Below, in pieces: positions 1 through 7,762 of a stretch of 64,000 nucleotides of DNA (the first letter of the stretch is position 1; each line of letters begins with the position of its first letter). The DNA lies in NCBI RefSeq assembly GCF_022919155.1, contig NZ_CP095045.1, positions 1,054,001-1,118,000 on the forward strand. Reading direction: 5' to 3'. The notes under the pieces are model-generated. The model saw only the letters and a list, made by a program, of their open reading frames with translations, was not told the DNA's origin and searched no databases. A program made the position numbers and the translations under genes. This DNA comes from Leucobacter allii (GTDB taxonomy: Bacteria > Actinomycetota > Actinomycetes > Actinomycetales > Microbacteriaceae).

Positions 1-249
1 GTACAGCAGTTCGCCCGCGGTCGTGCGCGCGGAGTAGCGGCCGTCGATCTCGATCGAACCGTCCGACCGCACGATCTGCCAATCGGCGCCGCCCGGCAGG
101 ATCTCGGCCTCGAGCGCGCCGGTGATCCTGCCGCCGACGATGGGGATGACGCGCCGGTGCCCGGCGCGGGTGGCGCCGTGGTCCTCGAGGGCGCCGAGGG
201 CGACCTCGACGTCGAAGACGTGCGCGAGGGAGGGGACGGGGAGGGTCAT
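1..249 (-). CDS. DUF3237 domain protein (3' end outside window)
   Basis: The visible 83 residues begin MTLPVPSLAHVFDVEVALG and continue through GGRITGALEAEILPGGADW and a DGRYSARTTAGE stretch, the pattern of DUF3237 proteins, small beta-barrel proteins of unknown function often found beside aromatic-degradation enzymes. The C-terminus runs off the left edge. Its ATG overlaps the TGA stop of the MarR gene (ATGA), so it is probably translationally coupled as the third gene of the monooxygenase-marR-DUF3237 operon. Family membership is recognised from memory of the pattern. The substrate or function is unknown. Confidence 0.7.
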   Translation of the reverse strand, partial: MTLPVPSLAHVFDVEVALGALEDHGATRAGHRRVIPIVGGRITGALEAEILPGGADWQIVRSDGSIEIDGRYSARTTAGELLY

Positions 250-806
250 GCTCGTTCCTGTTCTGCGCCGCCGCTCGTGGCGACGGCCGCGGGATCGATG
301 GCGGCCGCGGGACCGGCGCGGTCCGCGGGATCGGGGTCGGGTTCAGGGGCGTCGGCGAGCGCCTCGGAGAGCCGCTCGAGCGCGGGCAGGGCGGCGCCGA
401 TCGTCGCGAGCTCCTCGGGGCGCAGCGCCCCGCTCGCGCGGGCGAGGAGCCGGGAGCTCGCGTCGTCGAAGGCGGCGAAGATCCCGCGCGCCCGGGCGGA
501 GAGGCTGACCCGCACGAAGCGGCGGTCCGCGGGGCTGCGTCGTCGCTCGACGAGGCCGGAGCGCTCCATCGCCGCGAGCAGGTTGCTGATCGTCGAGCGG
601 TCGAGCCGCAGCCGCGTGGCGAGCTCGCCCGGCGTGGGGGCCTCGGCCGTCTCGAGCGCGCGGATGATCTGGATCTGCGCGTCGGGGATGTCGGGGAGGG
701 AACCCGCCGCGCGCGCGGCCGCGAGCAGCGTGCGCCGCAGCGGCGAGATCACGGCGGCGAGCCGTGCCGGGTCGAAGCCGGCCGAGGCTCCGGGCGCAGC
801 GGTCAT
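246..806 (-). CDS. MarR-family transcriptional regulator
   Basis: This 186-residue protein has a typical MarR winged helix-turn-helix core: ALETAEAPTPGELATRLRL, then DRSTISNLLAAMERSGLVER and a wing containing RRSPADRRFVRVSLS, which matches the family DxR signature. The N-terminal helix (FDPARLAAVISPLRRTLL) and C-terminal helices would form the dimer interface. The last 25 residues are a disordered Asp/Pro/Ala tail. The ATG overlaps the stop of the upstream FAD monooxygenase gene (ATGA) and its own stop overlaps the DUF3237 start. It probably represses its own operon, in response to a small phenolic ligand, by binding the palindrome at 2098-2110. That role is inferred from position only. Confidence 0.88.
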   Translation of the reverse strand: MTAAPGASAGFDPARLAAVISPLRRTLLAAARAAGSLPDIPDAQIQIIRALETAEAPTPGELATRLRLDRSTISNLLAAMERSGLVERRRSPADRRFVRVSLSARARGIFAAFDDASSRLLARASGALRPEELATIGAALPALERLSEALADAPEPDPDPADRAGPAAAIDPAAVATSGGAEQERA

Positions 807-2059
807 CCGCGCACGGTCAGCGACGAGCGCGCGTTCAGGGACTCGGGATGGAATCCGGCCGCGCGCTTGTAGCCCGCGGCGATGTCCTCGAGCTCCTCGG
901 GCGCGATCACCTCGTGGATGTGCGCGAAGCCCTGCGGCGCCCGTTCGGCGGCGAGGAGCATCACCCGCTCCGGTCCCGTGCCGCGCGTCTGCGCGTGGAG
1001 CGCCGTCGTGGCCGGGCGGCGCTCGGCCTCGTAGGCCGCGAGCCCCTCCTCCGGCGTCGCCGCCGTCGCGAGGCGGTGCGCGAGCGTGCGCGCGTCGAGC
1101 ACGGCCTGCGAGGCCCCGTTCGAGCCGTTCGGGTACATCGCGTGGGCCGCGTCGCCGAGCAGCGTCGCGTTCCCGAAGGTCCAGCGCGGCAGCGCGTCGC
1201 GGTCGACCATGGGGTACTCGAGGATCTCGTCGGCGGAGCGGATGAGGGCGGGGACGTCGAGCCAGTCGAAGCGCCAGTCCGCGAAGCGTTCGGCGATCGG
1301 CTCCACGGGCACGGCGCGGTTCCACTCGGCGGCGCGCGATGCGCCGCCGGCCTCGCGGCGCTCCGCGATGAAGTTGATGGGCATCCGCCCGTCCGCCTCG
1401 ACCGGCCCGAGCGGGTAGGCGACGAACTTCAGCTCCCCGTCGCCCGCCATGATCATGGTGCGCCCGTCGAGGAAGGGGGCGGCGCGCGCGACGCCGCGCC
1501 ACAGGGTCAGCCCGTTCGAGGGCGGGGCGCCCTCGGCGGGGTAGTGCTGCGCGCGGAGCGCGGAGTGGATGCCGTCGGCGCCGATGACGACGTCGGCCGC
1601 GACCTCCTGCGCGCCCCGTCCGGTGGCGAAGCGCGCGAGCGCGCGGCCCGCGGCGTCCGCCCCGGAGCGGACGTCGACGAGTCGATGGTCGGTGCGGATC
1701 ACCTCGCCCAGCCGTTCCCGGACGAGGTCCCGGAGGACGAGCTGGAGCCGGCCGCGGTGCACCGACAGCTGCGGCCAGCGGTAGCCCGCCGCGGTGCCGC
1801 GCGGTTCGCTCCAGATCGACTGGCCGAAGGCGTTGAAGTAGGCGAGCGACGTCGGCCGGACGGCGTGCGCCGCGATGTCGTCGACGATCCCGAGCTCGGT
1901 GAGTTCGCGGACGGCGTGGGGGAGGAGGTTGATGCCGACGCCGAGGCCGCGGATCTCCGCCGAGCGTTCGTAGACGCCGATGTCGTCGAAGCCCGCGGCC
2001 TCGAGGCTCAGCGCCGTGAGCAGTCCGCCGATGCCGGCCCCCGCGATCGCGATCCTCAT
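803..2059 (-). CDS. FAD-dependent monooxygenase (PhzS / salicylate-hydroxylase-like)
   Basis: A 418-residue class A flavoprotein monooxygenase. The N-terminus has the dinucleotide-binding motif GAGIGGLLTALSLEAAG, ending in an acidic residue of the YER type. The DG motif is VIGADGIHSALR and the third FAD motif is LLGDAAHAMYPNGSNGASQA. The GSNGASQA version resembles PhzS-like flavin oxidoreductases more than classical salicylate hydroxylase. No transmembrane or signal sequence is seen. The enzyme should hydroxylate an aromatic substrate using NAD(P)H and O2. The substrate cannot be read from the sequence. It is the first gene of an operon with the MarR regulator and the DUF3237 protein, downstream of a short perfect palindrome. 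Confidence 0.85.
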   Translation of the reverse strand: MRIAIAGAGIGGLLTALSLEAAGFDDIGVYERSAEIRGLGVGINLLPHAVRELTELGIVDDIAAHAVRPTSLAYFNAFGQSIWSEPRGTAAGYRWPQLSVHRGRLQLVLRDLVRERLGEVIRTDHRLVDVRSGADAAGRALARFATGRGAQEVAADVVIGADGIHSALRAQHYPAEGAPPSNGLTLWRGVARAAPFLDGRTMIMAGDGELKFVAYPLGPVEADGRMPINFIAERREAGGASRAAEWNRAVPVEPIAERFADWRFDWLDVPALIRSADEILEYPMVDRDALPRWTFGNATLLGDAAHAMYPNGSNGASQAVLDARTLAHRLATAATPEEGLAAYEAERRPATTALHAQTRGTGPERVMLLAAERAPQGFAHIHEVIAPEELEDIAAGYKRAAGFHPESLNARSSLTVRG

Positions 2060-2097
2060 CGATCCTCCCGTACCGGTCCGGCGGACCGCGCTAGTGA

Positions 2098-2110
2098 TTT
2101 TGTGACAAAA
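2098..2110. promoter_or_regulatory. Perfect 13-bp palindrome, candidate MarR operator
   Basis: TTTTGTGACAAAA is a perfect inverted repeat (6+1+6) in an AT-rich island 39 bp upstream of the monooxygenase start, in a genome of about 70% GC. MarR proteins usually bind short palindromes of 12-20 bp at promoters. The minus-strand sequence CAAAAT inside it could serve as a poor -10. The link to the MarR gene of this operon is inference. Confidence 0.5.
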
Positions 2111-2152
2111 CTAATGCAGCCCGGCGCCGATGTCCACTCCGCGGCGGCGGCA

Positions 2153-3136
2153 TCAGTCGGAGAGCCGGCCCATCATGCGCGCGGCCTCGAAGCGGAGCCG
2201 GCCGTCGGCCGCGCGGGGGTCGTAGCCGAGCTGCCGCACGAGCGAGGCGTGCCGCTGCTGCAGGCTGCTGTGGTGCACGCCGAGCTCCTCCGCGGCGGCG
2301 CGCACGCTCGGCGCCCGCACGAGCGCGTCCAGGAGTTCGAGCGTGCGCGCGTCGAGCGGGGACAGCGCGGCGACGTCGGGGTGCGCGCGGATCCGGGACG
2401 CCTCAGACCGGGCGAGCTCGATGAGGACGCCCAGGTCCTCGGCGCGCACGACCGGCCGCCGCCGGTCGGCGAGCCGGAGCGCGATCCTCGCGTCGCGCCA
2501 GGCGTCGGGGAGCGCTCCCGGGTGCGGCGCGACCGCCGTACCGGCGGGCTCCCCCGGGGCGGGGGCCGCGGGATCCGCGAGTCGCGCGCGCAGCGGCCCG
2601 AGGCGGTCGACCAGCACGGCGCCGCGGCCGGTGCCCGGTTCCGCGTCCTCCGCCCGGAGGGCCCAGACGGCGACAGGCGCGCCGGAGGAGAGCCGCAGGC
2701 GGGCGGCGGCCGTCGCCCGCTCGGCCTCGGAGCGCGCGCCGTCGAGCAGGATCTCGAGGGCCGTCGCCTCCGGATGGCTGCGCGCGTCGAGCGCGGACAC
2801 GGCGAGCAGGAACCGCTCGAGGATCAGCTCGTCGTGCGGCTGCGGTTCGCCCGAGCGCTCCAACCGCACCGCCGCGCCGCCGGCACGGAGCTCGGGCCAG
2901 TCCGGCGCCCCGGCCGTGTCGGCGGCGTCGCGGCTGCGCACCCCGTCGGCGTCGACGCGGATGCGGCGCCCGGGCAGGATCGCGGCGGCCGGCGCGCCGC
3001 CGAGCACGGCGGCGGCGCGCACGACGGCCTCGAGCCCCGCGCCGTCCGCCACGAGCGCGTCGAAGTAGGCGATGACCTTGAGCGACTCCCCGGCCTCGGG
3101 GGAGAGCGCCGACAGGCGCCCGGCGAGTTCCTGCAT
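2153..3136 (-). CDS. PucR/CdaR-like helix-turn-helix regulator
   Basis: A 327-residue protein starting MQELAGRLSALSPEAG, chosen because a strong GGGAGGAG ribosome-binding site lies 6 nt upstream of this ATG. The C-terminus (LLDALVRAPSVRAAAEELGVHHSSLQQRHASL) resembles the PucR-type HTH found in purine-catabolism and sugar-diacid regulators, although the usual H-R-N-T recognition motif is replaced by HHSSLQQR. The N-terminal part is a GAF-like segment with a glycine/alanine-rich core that I cannot assign firmly. It lies 40 bp downstream of the alpha/beta-hydrolase gene on the same strand and probably regulates it. Confidence in the HTH is fair; the effector is unknown. Confidence 0.65.
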   Translation of the reverse strand: MQELAGRLSALSPEAGESLKVIAYFDALVADGAGLEAVVRAAAVLGGAPAAAILPGRRIRVDADGVRSRDAADTAGAPDWPELRAGGAAVRLERSGEPQPHDELILERFLLAVSALDARSHPEATALEILLDGARSEAERATAAARLRLSSGAPVAVWALRAEDAEPGTGRGAVLVDRLGPLRARLADPAAPAPGEPAGTAVAPHPGALPDAWRDARIALRLADRRRPVVRAEDLGVLIELARSEASRIRAHPDVAALSPLDARTLELLDALVRAPSVRAAAEELGVHHSSLQQRHASLVRQLGYDPRAADGRLRFEAARMMGRLSD

Positions 3137-3176
3137 CGGCACTCCTCCCTGCACGCTCGTCGGGCGCCGTGCGCCC

Positions 3177-4145
3177 TCAGGACCCGAGTATGCGGTCCAC
3201 CCAATTGTCGCGCGCCGCGAGCATCTTCTGCGACAGGGCCGCCTGAGGGGCGAACCCCTCGAAGGCGTGGAATCCGCCGGGCCAGACGTGGAGCTCGGCG
3301 TCGCCGCCGGCGGCCCAGATCGCCGAGGCGTAGGCGACGTCCTCATCCCGGAACACCTCGGAGGAGCCGCAGTCGATGAAGGCGGGCGGCAGGCCGGAGA
3401 GATCCGTGGCGCGCGCCGGCGCGGCGTAGATGGAGACGTCGTCGCCGCCCCGTCGATCCCCGAGGAGGGCCGTCCATCCGGTGAGGTTGCTCGTGCGGTC
3501 CCAGACGCCGACCCCGTCGATCTGCCGGGTCGACACCGTCGTGTCGCGGTCGTCGATCATCGGGTACATGAGCAGCTGCCCGCACAGTCGGGGGCCTCCC
3601 CGGTCCCGCGCCAGGAGCGCCGTGCCCGCGGCGAGCCCGCCGCCGGCGCTGCCGCCCGCGATGAGCAGCCGGTCGGGGTCGATGCCGAGCTCCGCCGCGT
3701 GCTCCGCCGTCCACGCGAGCCCGGCGTAGCAGTCCTCGACGGGCACGGGGTCGGGGAACTCGGGCGCGAGCCGGTACTCGACGGTCACGGCGACCGCGTT
3801 GTGCTTCACGATCCAGCCGAAGAGCCCCGCGATCCCGGTCCAGCGGTCCCCGATGATCATGCCGCCGCCGTGGGTGTGGTAGATGCCGGGTCCCGTGCCG
3901 GTGCGTCCTCGTGCCTGCACGATGCTGACGATGATCGCATCGCCCCGGTAGCCGGGGATCTCGACATCGCGCCGCTCGAGGCCGGCCGCGTCGAACGCGT
4001 CGTCGTCGATCGCGAGCGCCGGATTGCCGGTGCGCATCGCCGGGATCATCTCCGGCGTGATCGTCGGCGGGGAAACCTCGGCCAGGACCGCGAGCGCGGC
4101 GCCGAGCTCGGGGTCGAACGGGGGATACCGGGTCTCGGTCGTCAT
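3177..4145 (-). CDS. Alpha/beta hydrolase, HSL (hormone-sensitive lipase) family
   Basis: A 322-residue cytoplasmic esterase. The HSL oxyanion-hole motif HGGG is at residues 92-95 and the nucleophile elbow GGSAGG at 164-169, with Ser166 as nucleophile. The catalytic His is probably in GGFHAFEG (about 293), and the acid lies in the SSEVFRDED segment. Length and motif spacing are normal for family IV esterases. The MTTETRYPPF start was chosen because GAAGGAG precedes it. It should hydrolyse short acyl esters or lactones. It lies upstream of the PucR-like regulator, probably in one transcript, and near the aromatic monooxygenase operon, so a role in degrading an ester or lactone intermediate is possible but unproven. 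Confidence 0.85.
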   Translation of the reverse strand: MTTETRYPPFDPELGAALAVLAEVSPPTITPEMIPAMRTGNPALAIDDDAFDAAGLERRDVEIPGYRGDAIIVSIVQARGRTGTGPGIYHTHGGGMIIGDRWTGIAGLFGWIVKHNAVAVTVEYRLAPEFPDPVPVEDCYAGLAWTAEHAAELGIDPDRLLIAGGSAGGGLAAGTALLARDRGGPRLCGQLLMYPMIDDRDTTVSTRQIDGVGVWDRTSNLTGWTALLGDRRGGDDVSIYAAPARATDLSGLPPAFIDCGSSEVFRDEDVAYASAIWAAGGDAELHVWPGGFHAFEGFAPQAALSQKMLAARDNWVDRILGS

Positions 4146-4269
4146 GCGAACTCCTTCGTTCCGTCGTCGCCTCGTCGCGACACTGCCATTCTTCGCCACG
4201 CGCATGTGCGGCGCACCCGCCGGACGGCCGGGATGCCGACGGTCCCGACCCGCCACGGCGCATCGCCCC

Positions 4270-5763
4270 TCAGGCGCACCAGCTGGGCGCGCCGCCGATC
4301 ACCGAGCGGGGCGCGGCGGCCTCGCCGTCGATCGCGAGGAAGCTCGTCGAGGCCTCGCCGCCCTGCGCGGGGAGGCGCTCGACCGCGAGCCGTTCGCCGT
4401 TCGGCGAGAGGCAGATCCGCCCGATGCGCGTGTCCTTCGCCGCGGGGGCGTAGAGCGTCCGCGAGCCCGCCGCGGTGCGCAGTTCGATGCGCTCGGATCC
4501 GTCGGATGCGGCGACGACGTCGACGACGGTCCCCGCGTCCAGGTGGAGGGCCCCGCCGGCGGGGGCACCGGACGGGACGAGCGCCGACGTCTCCGGGAGC
4601 GGAAGCCGCACGTCGCCGGTCCGGGCCCCCGAGAGCTCCAGGATCCGCGCATCGCCGCCCGCCGCGTCGAGCACGGCGAGCGCGGTCCCGCCAGGCAGCA
4701 GCGCGCCCAGCTCCGGGGCGCGCCCCGGCCCGGCGAGGCCGAGATCGGTGACGCGCGCCTCGGGGAAGGACTCGGAGAGGAGGATCCTCCCGGAGCCGTC
4801 CCGCACGACGACCGCGCCGGTGCCCGGCACGAAGCGCCAGTCGTCGACGACGAGCGGCGTCCCGTCGGCGTCGGCGAGGGCGGTGACCGCGGGGGCGTCG
4901 ACGCCCGGGGCGGCGTCGATGAGGAAGAGCGTGCGGTCGCGCGCGACCCCGTCGGTGCCGGTGCCGCTGCCCACCACGCCGATCAGGCCGCCCCGCGGAT
5001 CGGCGCGGAGCTGCTCGAGCCGGTCGAGCGCGATGAGCGGGAGCCGTGGGGCGGCGCCCGGAGCCGTCGCGCCCGCGGCGTCCGGATCGCTCATCCCGTG
5101 CGCCTCGCCGTCGCGGGCGGGCACCGTCACGAGGCGCAGTTCCGACCCCGGGGCGGTCCGTCCCGAAGGCTCGACCGCGCCGCCCGTCGGCAGGGCGTCC
5201 GTGACGACGGCGAGGCGGTCCCCGGAGGCGGCGAACTCCCGGATGGCGGGCGCGCCGGGGAGCGTCGCGGCGTCGAGCACGGTGCGCGTCGCCGCGGGAT
5301 CGCCGAGGCGGTGCTCGAGGATGCGCTCGCCGCCGACGAGGGTGGTGACGGGCGGATCGGCCGTGGTGAACGCCGTCCCGACCGTGCGCGTCGTGCCGAG
5401 CGCCGCGCTGCGCACGAGCGCCTCGACGGTGTACCGGGTGTCGGTGGCGAGCATGCCGGTGAAGCGGATGGTGACGTCGGACCCCTCCGTCGAAAGGACG
5501 AAGGGGGCGTCGGGTGAGACGTCGACATCGCCGGGCGCGAGCGCCTCGAGCGGCTGATTCAGGCGGAGCACCAGACGCTGGTCGGTGCGGGAGACGACGA
5601 GCCCGGGGTGCACCTCGGCCGTCCGCAGCCGGGGCCCCTGGGCGAGGTTCGCCGCGGCGAGGCCGAGCGCCAGGAGGGCCAGCAGGGCGACGGCGGCGGC
5701 CCGCACGACGGAGCGCCGTCCGCGGCTGCGTCCGCGCTCGCCGCCTCCGCGCTCAGTACACAT
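4270..5763 (-). CDS. Membrane-anchored Ig-like / beta-propeller protein
   Basis: A 497-residue protein with an Arg-rich cytoplasmic N-terminus, one transmembrane segment (about 20-40, AVALLALLALGLAAANLA), then an Ig-like (Big_5-type) domain running from LRTAEVHPGLVV to about residue 130. The rest, with many repeated hydrophobic strands and GDRLAVVTDALP- or NGERLAVERLP-like blades, looks like a beta-propeller on the outer face. The C-terminus is SVIGGAPSWCA, with a penultimate Cys. The start overlaps the preceding gene by 11 bp, so it is coupled to the YraQ-DUF1980 operon. The function is unknown; a role with the two membrane proteins at the cell surface is inference. Confidence 0.7.
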   Translation of the reverse strand: MCTERGGGERGRSRGRRSVVRAAAVALLALLALGLAAANLAQGPRLRTAEVHPGLVVSRTDQRLVLRLNQPLEALAPGDVDVSPDAPFVLSTEGSDVTIRFTGMLATDTRYTVEALVRSAALGTTRTVGTAFTTADPPVTTLVGGERILEHRLGDPAATRTVLDAATLPGAPAIREFAASGDRLAVVTDALPTGGAVEPSGRTAPGSELRLVTVPARDGEAHGMSDPDAAGATAPGAAPRLPLIALDRLEQLRADPRGGLIGVVGSGTGTDGVARDRTLFLIDAAPGVDAPAVTALADADGTPLVVDDWRFVPGTGAVVVRDGSGRILLSESFPEARVTDLGLAGPGRAPELGALLPGGTALAVLDAAGGDARILELSGARTGDVRLPLPETSALVPSGAPAGGALHLDAGTVVDVVAASDGSERIELRTAAGSRTLYAPAAKDTRIGRICLSPNGERLAVERLPAQGGEASTSFLAIDGEAAAPRSVIGGAPSWCA

Positions 5764-6604
5764 ACGGATCCTCCGGTGCGTCGATCTCGGTGATCTCGGC
5801 GGGCCGCAGCACCACGGCGTTCGGGCTCGTCGGGTCGGGGTTCGCGACGAAGACGCCGGCGACCCGCACCCAGCTCCCCTCGGCGTACCGGTCCGCCCAG
5901 CCCGCGAGCGCGACGGGCACCCCCACCGGCTGCGCGTCGACCGCGCAGCAGGACACGGCGAATCGGGCGACGGCGAACTCCGCGGCCGCGCTCCCGGCGT
6001 CCGTGCCGTCGGCGAGCACGAAACCGCTGATGGTCGCGCGACGGCCCTCGAGGGCGACGCCGCCGTTCTGCCGGAGCATCCCCGCCCAGTCGCGCACGGT
6101 CGGCGCGTCGCCGTCAGCCGCGTCCCCGTCGCCTGCGGCCTCGGCGGGCGCCGTGCCCGGTCCGCCGGGCGCGGCGGGGAGGCTCGTCGCCGAGGTCCCC
6201 TCGGCGAGCTGGCGCTGCTGGGCGAGCGCGGTCGAGAGCGTGGCGGGCGGGGCGATGAGCAGCCCGGCGCAGGCGAGCGCGACGAGCAGCCACCCTCCCT
6301 GCTCCGCGAGTCTCGCGCGTCGGGCCGGTCGACCGTGACGGTCGACCGACGCGGCGACGGTCCCGCCCGCGCGCCCGGCGTCCGCCTCCCGGCCCGGCCC
6401 GTTCCGCGTCCGCTCGATCAGCAGGGAGGCGGCGCCCGCGAGACCGAGCGCCGCGACGGCGCACATCGTGACGGTGAAGGCCGCGTAGCGCGGATGGATG
6501 TACCAGCCGAGCCGGCCGGTGGCGGCGAGCCACAGCACGGCCGCGATCCCGATCATGCCGAGGACCGGTCCGATCCAGAGCCGGGAGCCGGTGCTACGCG
6601 ACAA
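5753..6604 (-). CDS. TIGR03943 / DUF1980 family membrane protein (YcgQ-like)
   Basis: A 283-residue protein with two N-terminal transmembrane helices (VLGMIGIAAVLWLAATG and [20 protein letters not shown]), a third helix near residue 95, and a C-terminal OB-like domain containing FVLADGTDAGS, AVSCCAVDAQPVGV and WVRVAGVFV. This is the layout of the family that pairs with YraQ/YcgR permeases. The frame opens with TTG, 11 bp inside the permease gene and after a GGGGGA ribosome-binding site; a later ATG at residue 17 is a possible alternative. The paired CC of the C-terminal domain is a family hallmark and could bind a metal. Zur-controlled metal handling is suggested by the upstream box but not proven. 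Confidence 0.82.
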   Translation of the reverse strand: MSRSTGSRLWIGPVLGMIGIAAVLWLAATGRLGWYIHPRYAAFTVTMCAVAALGLAGAASLLIERTRNGPGREADAGRAGGTVAASVDRHGRPARRARLAEQGGWLLVALACAGLLIAPPATLSTALAQQRQLAEGTSATSLPAAPGGPGTAPAEAAGDGDAADGDAPTVRDWAGMLRQNGGVALEGRRATISGFVLADGTDAGSAAAEFAVARFAVSCCAVDAQPVGVPVALAGWADRYAEGSWVRVAGVFVANPDPTSPNAVVLRPAEITEIDAPEDPYVY

Positions 6605-7607
6605 GGTTCATCCCCCATCCGATCACGAGGCAGCTCAGCCCGACGACGGCCGCGAGATACGCGAGCGCCCGACCGCGGAACGTCGTGCGCAGCAGCGCGA
6701 GCATCTTGAGATCCATCATCGCGCCGAAGAGCAGGAAGGCGACGATGCTGCCCGGCATGAACGTCGAGCCCAGCGACAGGATGAAGAAGGCATCGACGCT
6801 CGAGCAGATCGAGATGACGAAGGCGAGCGCCATGAGGGCGAGCGCGGACCAGAGCGGATGGGCGCCGAGGACGAGCAGGAGCTCCCGCGGGACGCCGACC
6901 TGGATGGCCCCGGCGAGCGCGGAGCCGATGACGAGCGCCGGCAGCAGCGCGCTCGTCTCCTCCGCGAGGCCCTCGAGGCTGCGCCGCAGGCGCCCGCCAG
7001 GCGCCGCATGCTCGTGGCCGCACGCGGCGCGGAATCGAGGTTCGAGCAGCGCCCCCGGCTCGGGGTGGGTGCTGAGGAGCCATCCGACGAGATTCGCGAC
7101 GGCGAAGCCGCCCGCGATGCGGGCGATCAGGATCCCGTGGTCCCAGCCGAAGGCGTGGTAGGTCGTCAGGATCGTGACGGGGTTCAGGATCGGTGCGGCG
7201 AGGAGGAACGTGGCGGCCTCGGCCACGGAGAAGCCGCGCATCATGAGCCCGCGGGCGAGCGGCACGTTGCCGCACTCGCAGACGGGCATGACGACGCCGA
7301 CCAGGGAGAGCGCGGCGCGGCGGAGCGCCGGGGAACGCGGGAGGACGCGATCGATGACGCGCTCGGGGACCCAGACGCGGACGAGCGTCGAGCAGACGAT
7401 CCCGAGGAAGACGAAGGGCAGGGACTCGATGAACACGCTGAGGGAGAGCGTCACGAGGTCCGCCGCCGCGGCGGGCAGGCCGGGGAGCAGGGCGCCGCTC
7501 GCGGCGCGGACGGCGAGCAGCGCGGCCAGGAGGGCGAGGGCGATCGCGGCGCCGAACGCGATGCGGAGGGCCGGGCCCGTGCGCGCGGGCCGCGCGGTCG
7601 ACGGCAT
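6594..7607 (-). CDS. YraQ / UPF0718 family permease
   Basis: A 337-residue polytopic membrane protein with eight or nine hydrophobic helices. The conserved VVMPVCECGNVPLARGL and SICSSVDAFFILSLG motifs are hallmarks of the YraQ (DUF318) permeases; the CECG cysteines may bind metal. The start MPSTARP was chosen because GGAGGGGG precedes it. It heads an operon with the DUF1980 protein and the Ig/propeller protein, each pair overlapping by 11 bp. The region upstream carries a 15-bp element closely resembling an actinobacterial Zur box, 40 bp before the start codon. Transport substrate unknown; linkage to zinc limitation is inference. Confidence 0.85.
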   Translation of the reverse strand: MPSTARPARTGPALRIAFGAAIALALLAALLAVRAASGALLPGLPAAAADLVTLSLSVFIESLPFVFLGIVCSTLVRVWVPERVIDRVLPRSPALRRAALSLVGVVMPVCECGNVPLARGLMMRGFSVAEAATFLLAAPILNPVTILTTYHAFGWDHGILIARIAGGFAVANLVGWLLSTHPEPGALLEPRFRAACGHEHAAPGGRLRRSLEGLAEETSALLPALVIGSALAGAIQVGVPRELLLVLGAHPLWSALALMALAFVISICSSVDAFFILSLGSTFMPGSIVAFLLFGAMMDLKMLALLRTTFRGRALAYLAAVVGLSCLVIGWGMNLVA

Positions 7608-7647
7608 GCATCCCCCTCCGGCGTGCGAGACGACCGATTGCTGCGAA

Positions 7648-7662
7648 TGAGAACGAATATCA
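7648..7662. promoter_or_regulatory. Candidate Zur box
   Basis: TGAGAACGAATATCA is flanked by TGA/TCA ends and matches 12 of 15 positions of the high-GC Zur-like sequence TGAAAACGATTTTCA as I remember it. It sits 40 bp upstream of the YraQ permease start, over a plausible minus-strand -10 region (TACACT at 7667-7662). DUF1980/YraQ pairs are known members of some predicted zinc regulons, which supports the call. The consensus used is from memory. Confidence 0.5.
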
Positions 7663-7749
7663 GTGTAGGGCATGGGGCGGGCGGTTCCCCTCGGCGCCGC
7701 GCCGTCGCCGCGGCGACCCGGCTCGCCGCGCGGCCGCGCGGCCGCGCGC

Positions 7750-7755
7750 TAGGCT
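7750..7755 (+). promoter_or_regulatory. -10 hexamer TAGGCT, leaderless promoter of the GlxA-type regulator
   Basis: TAGGCT is followed by 7 nt and then the ATG at 7763. No ribosome-binding site is present in between, so the mRNA probably starts at or near the start codon. The same layout recurs at many genes in this window. Confidence 0.6.
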
Positions 7756-7762
7756 GGGCCGC

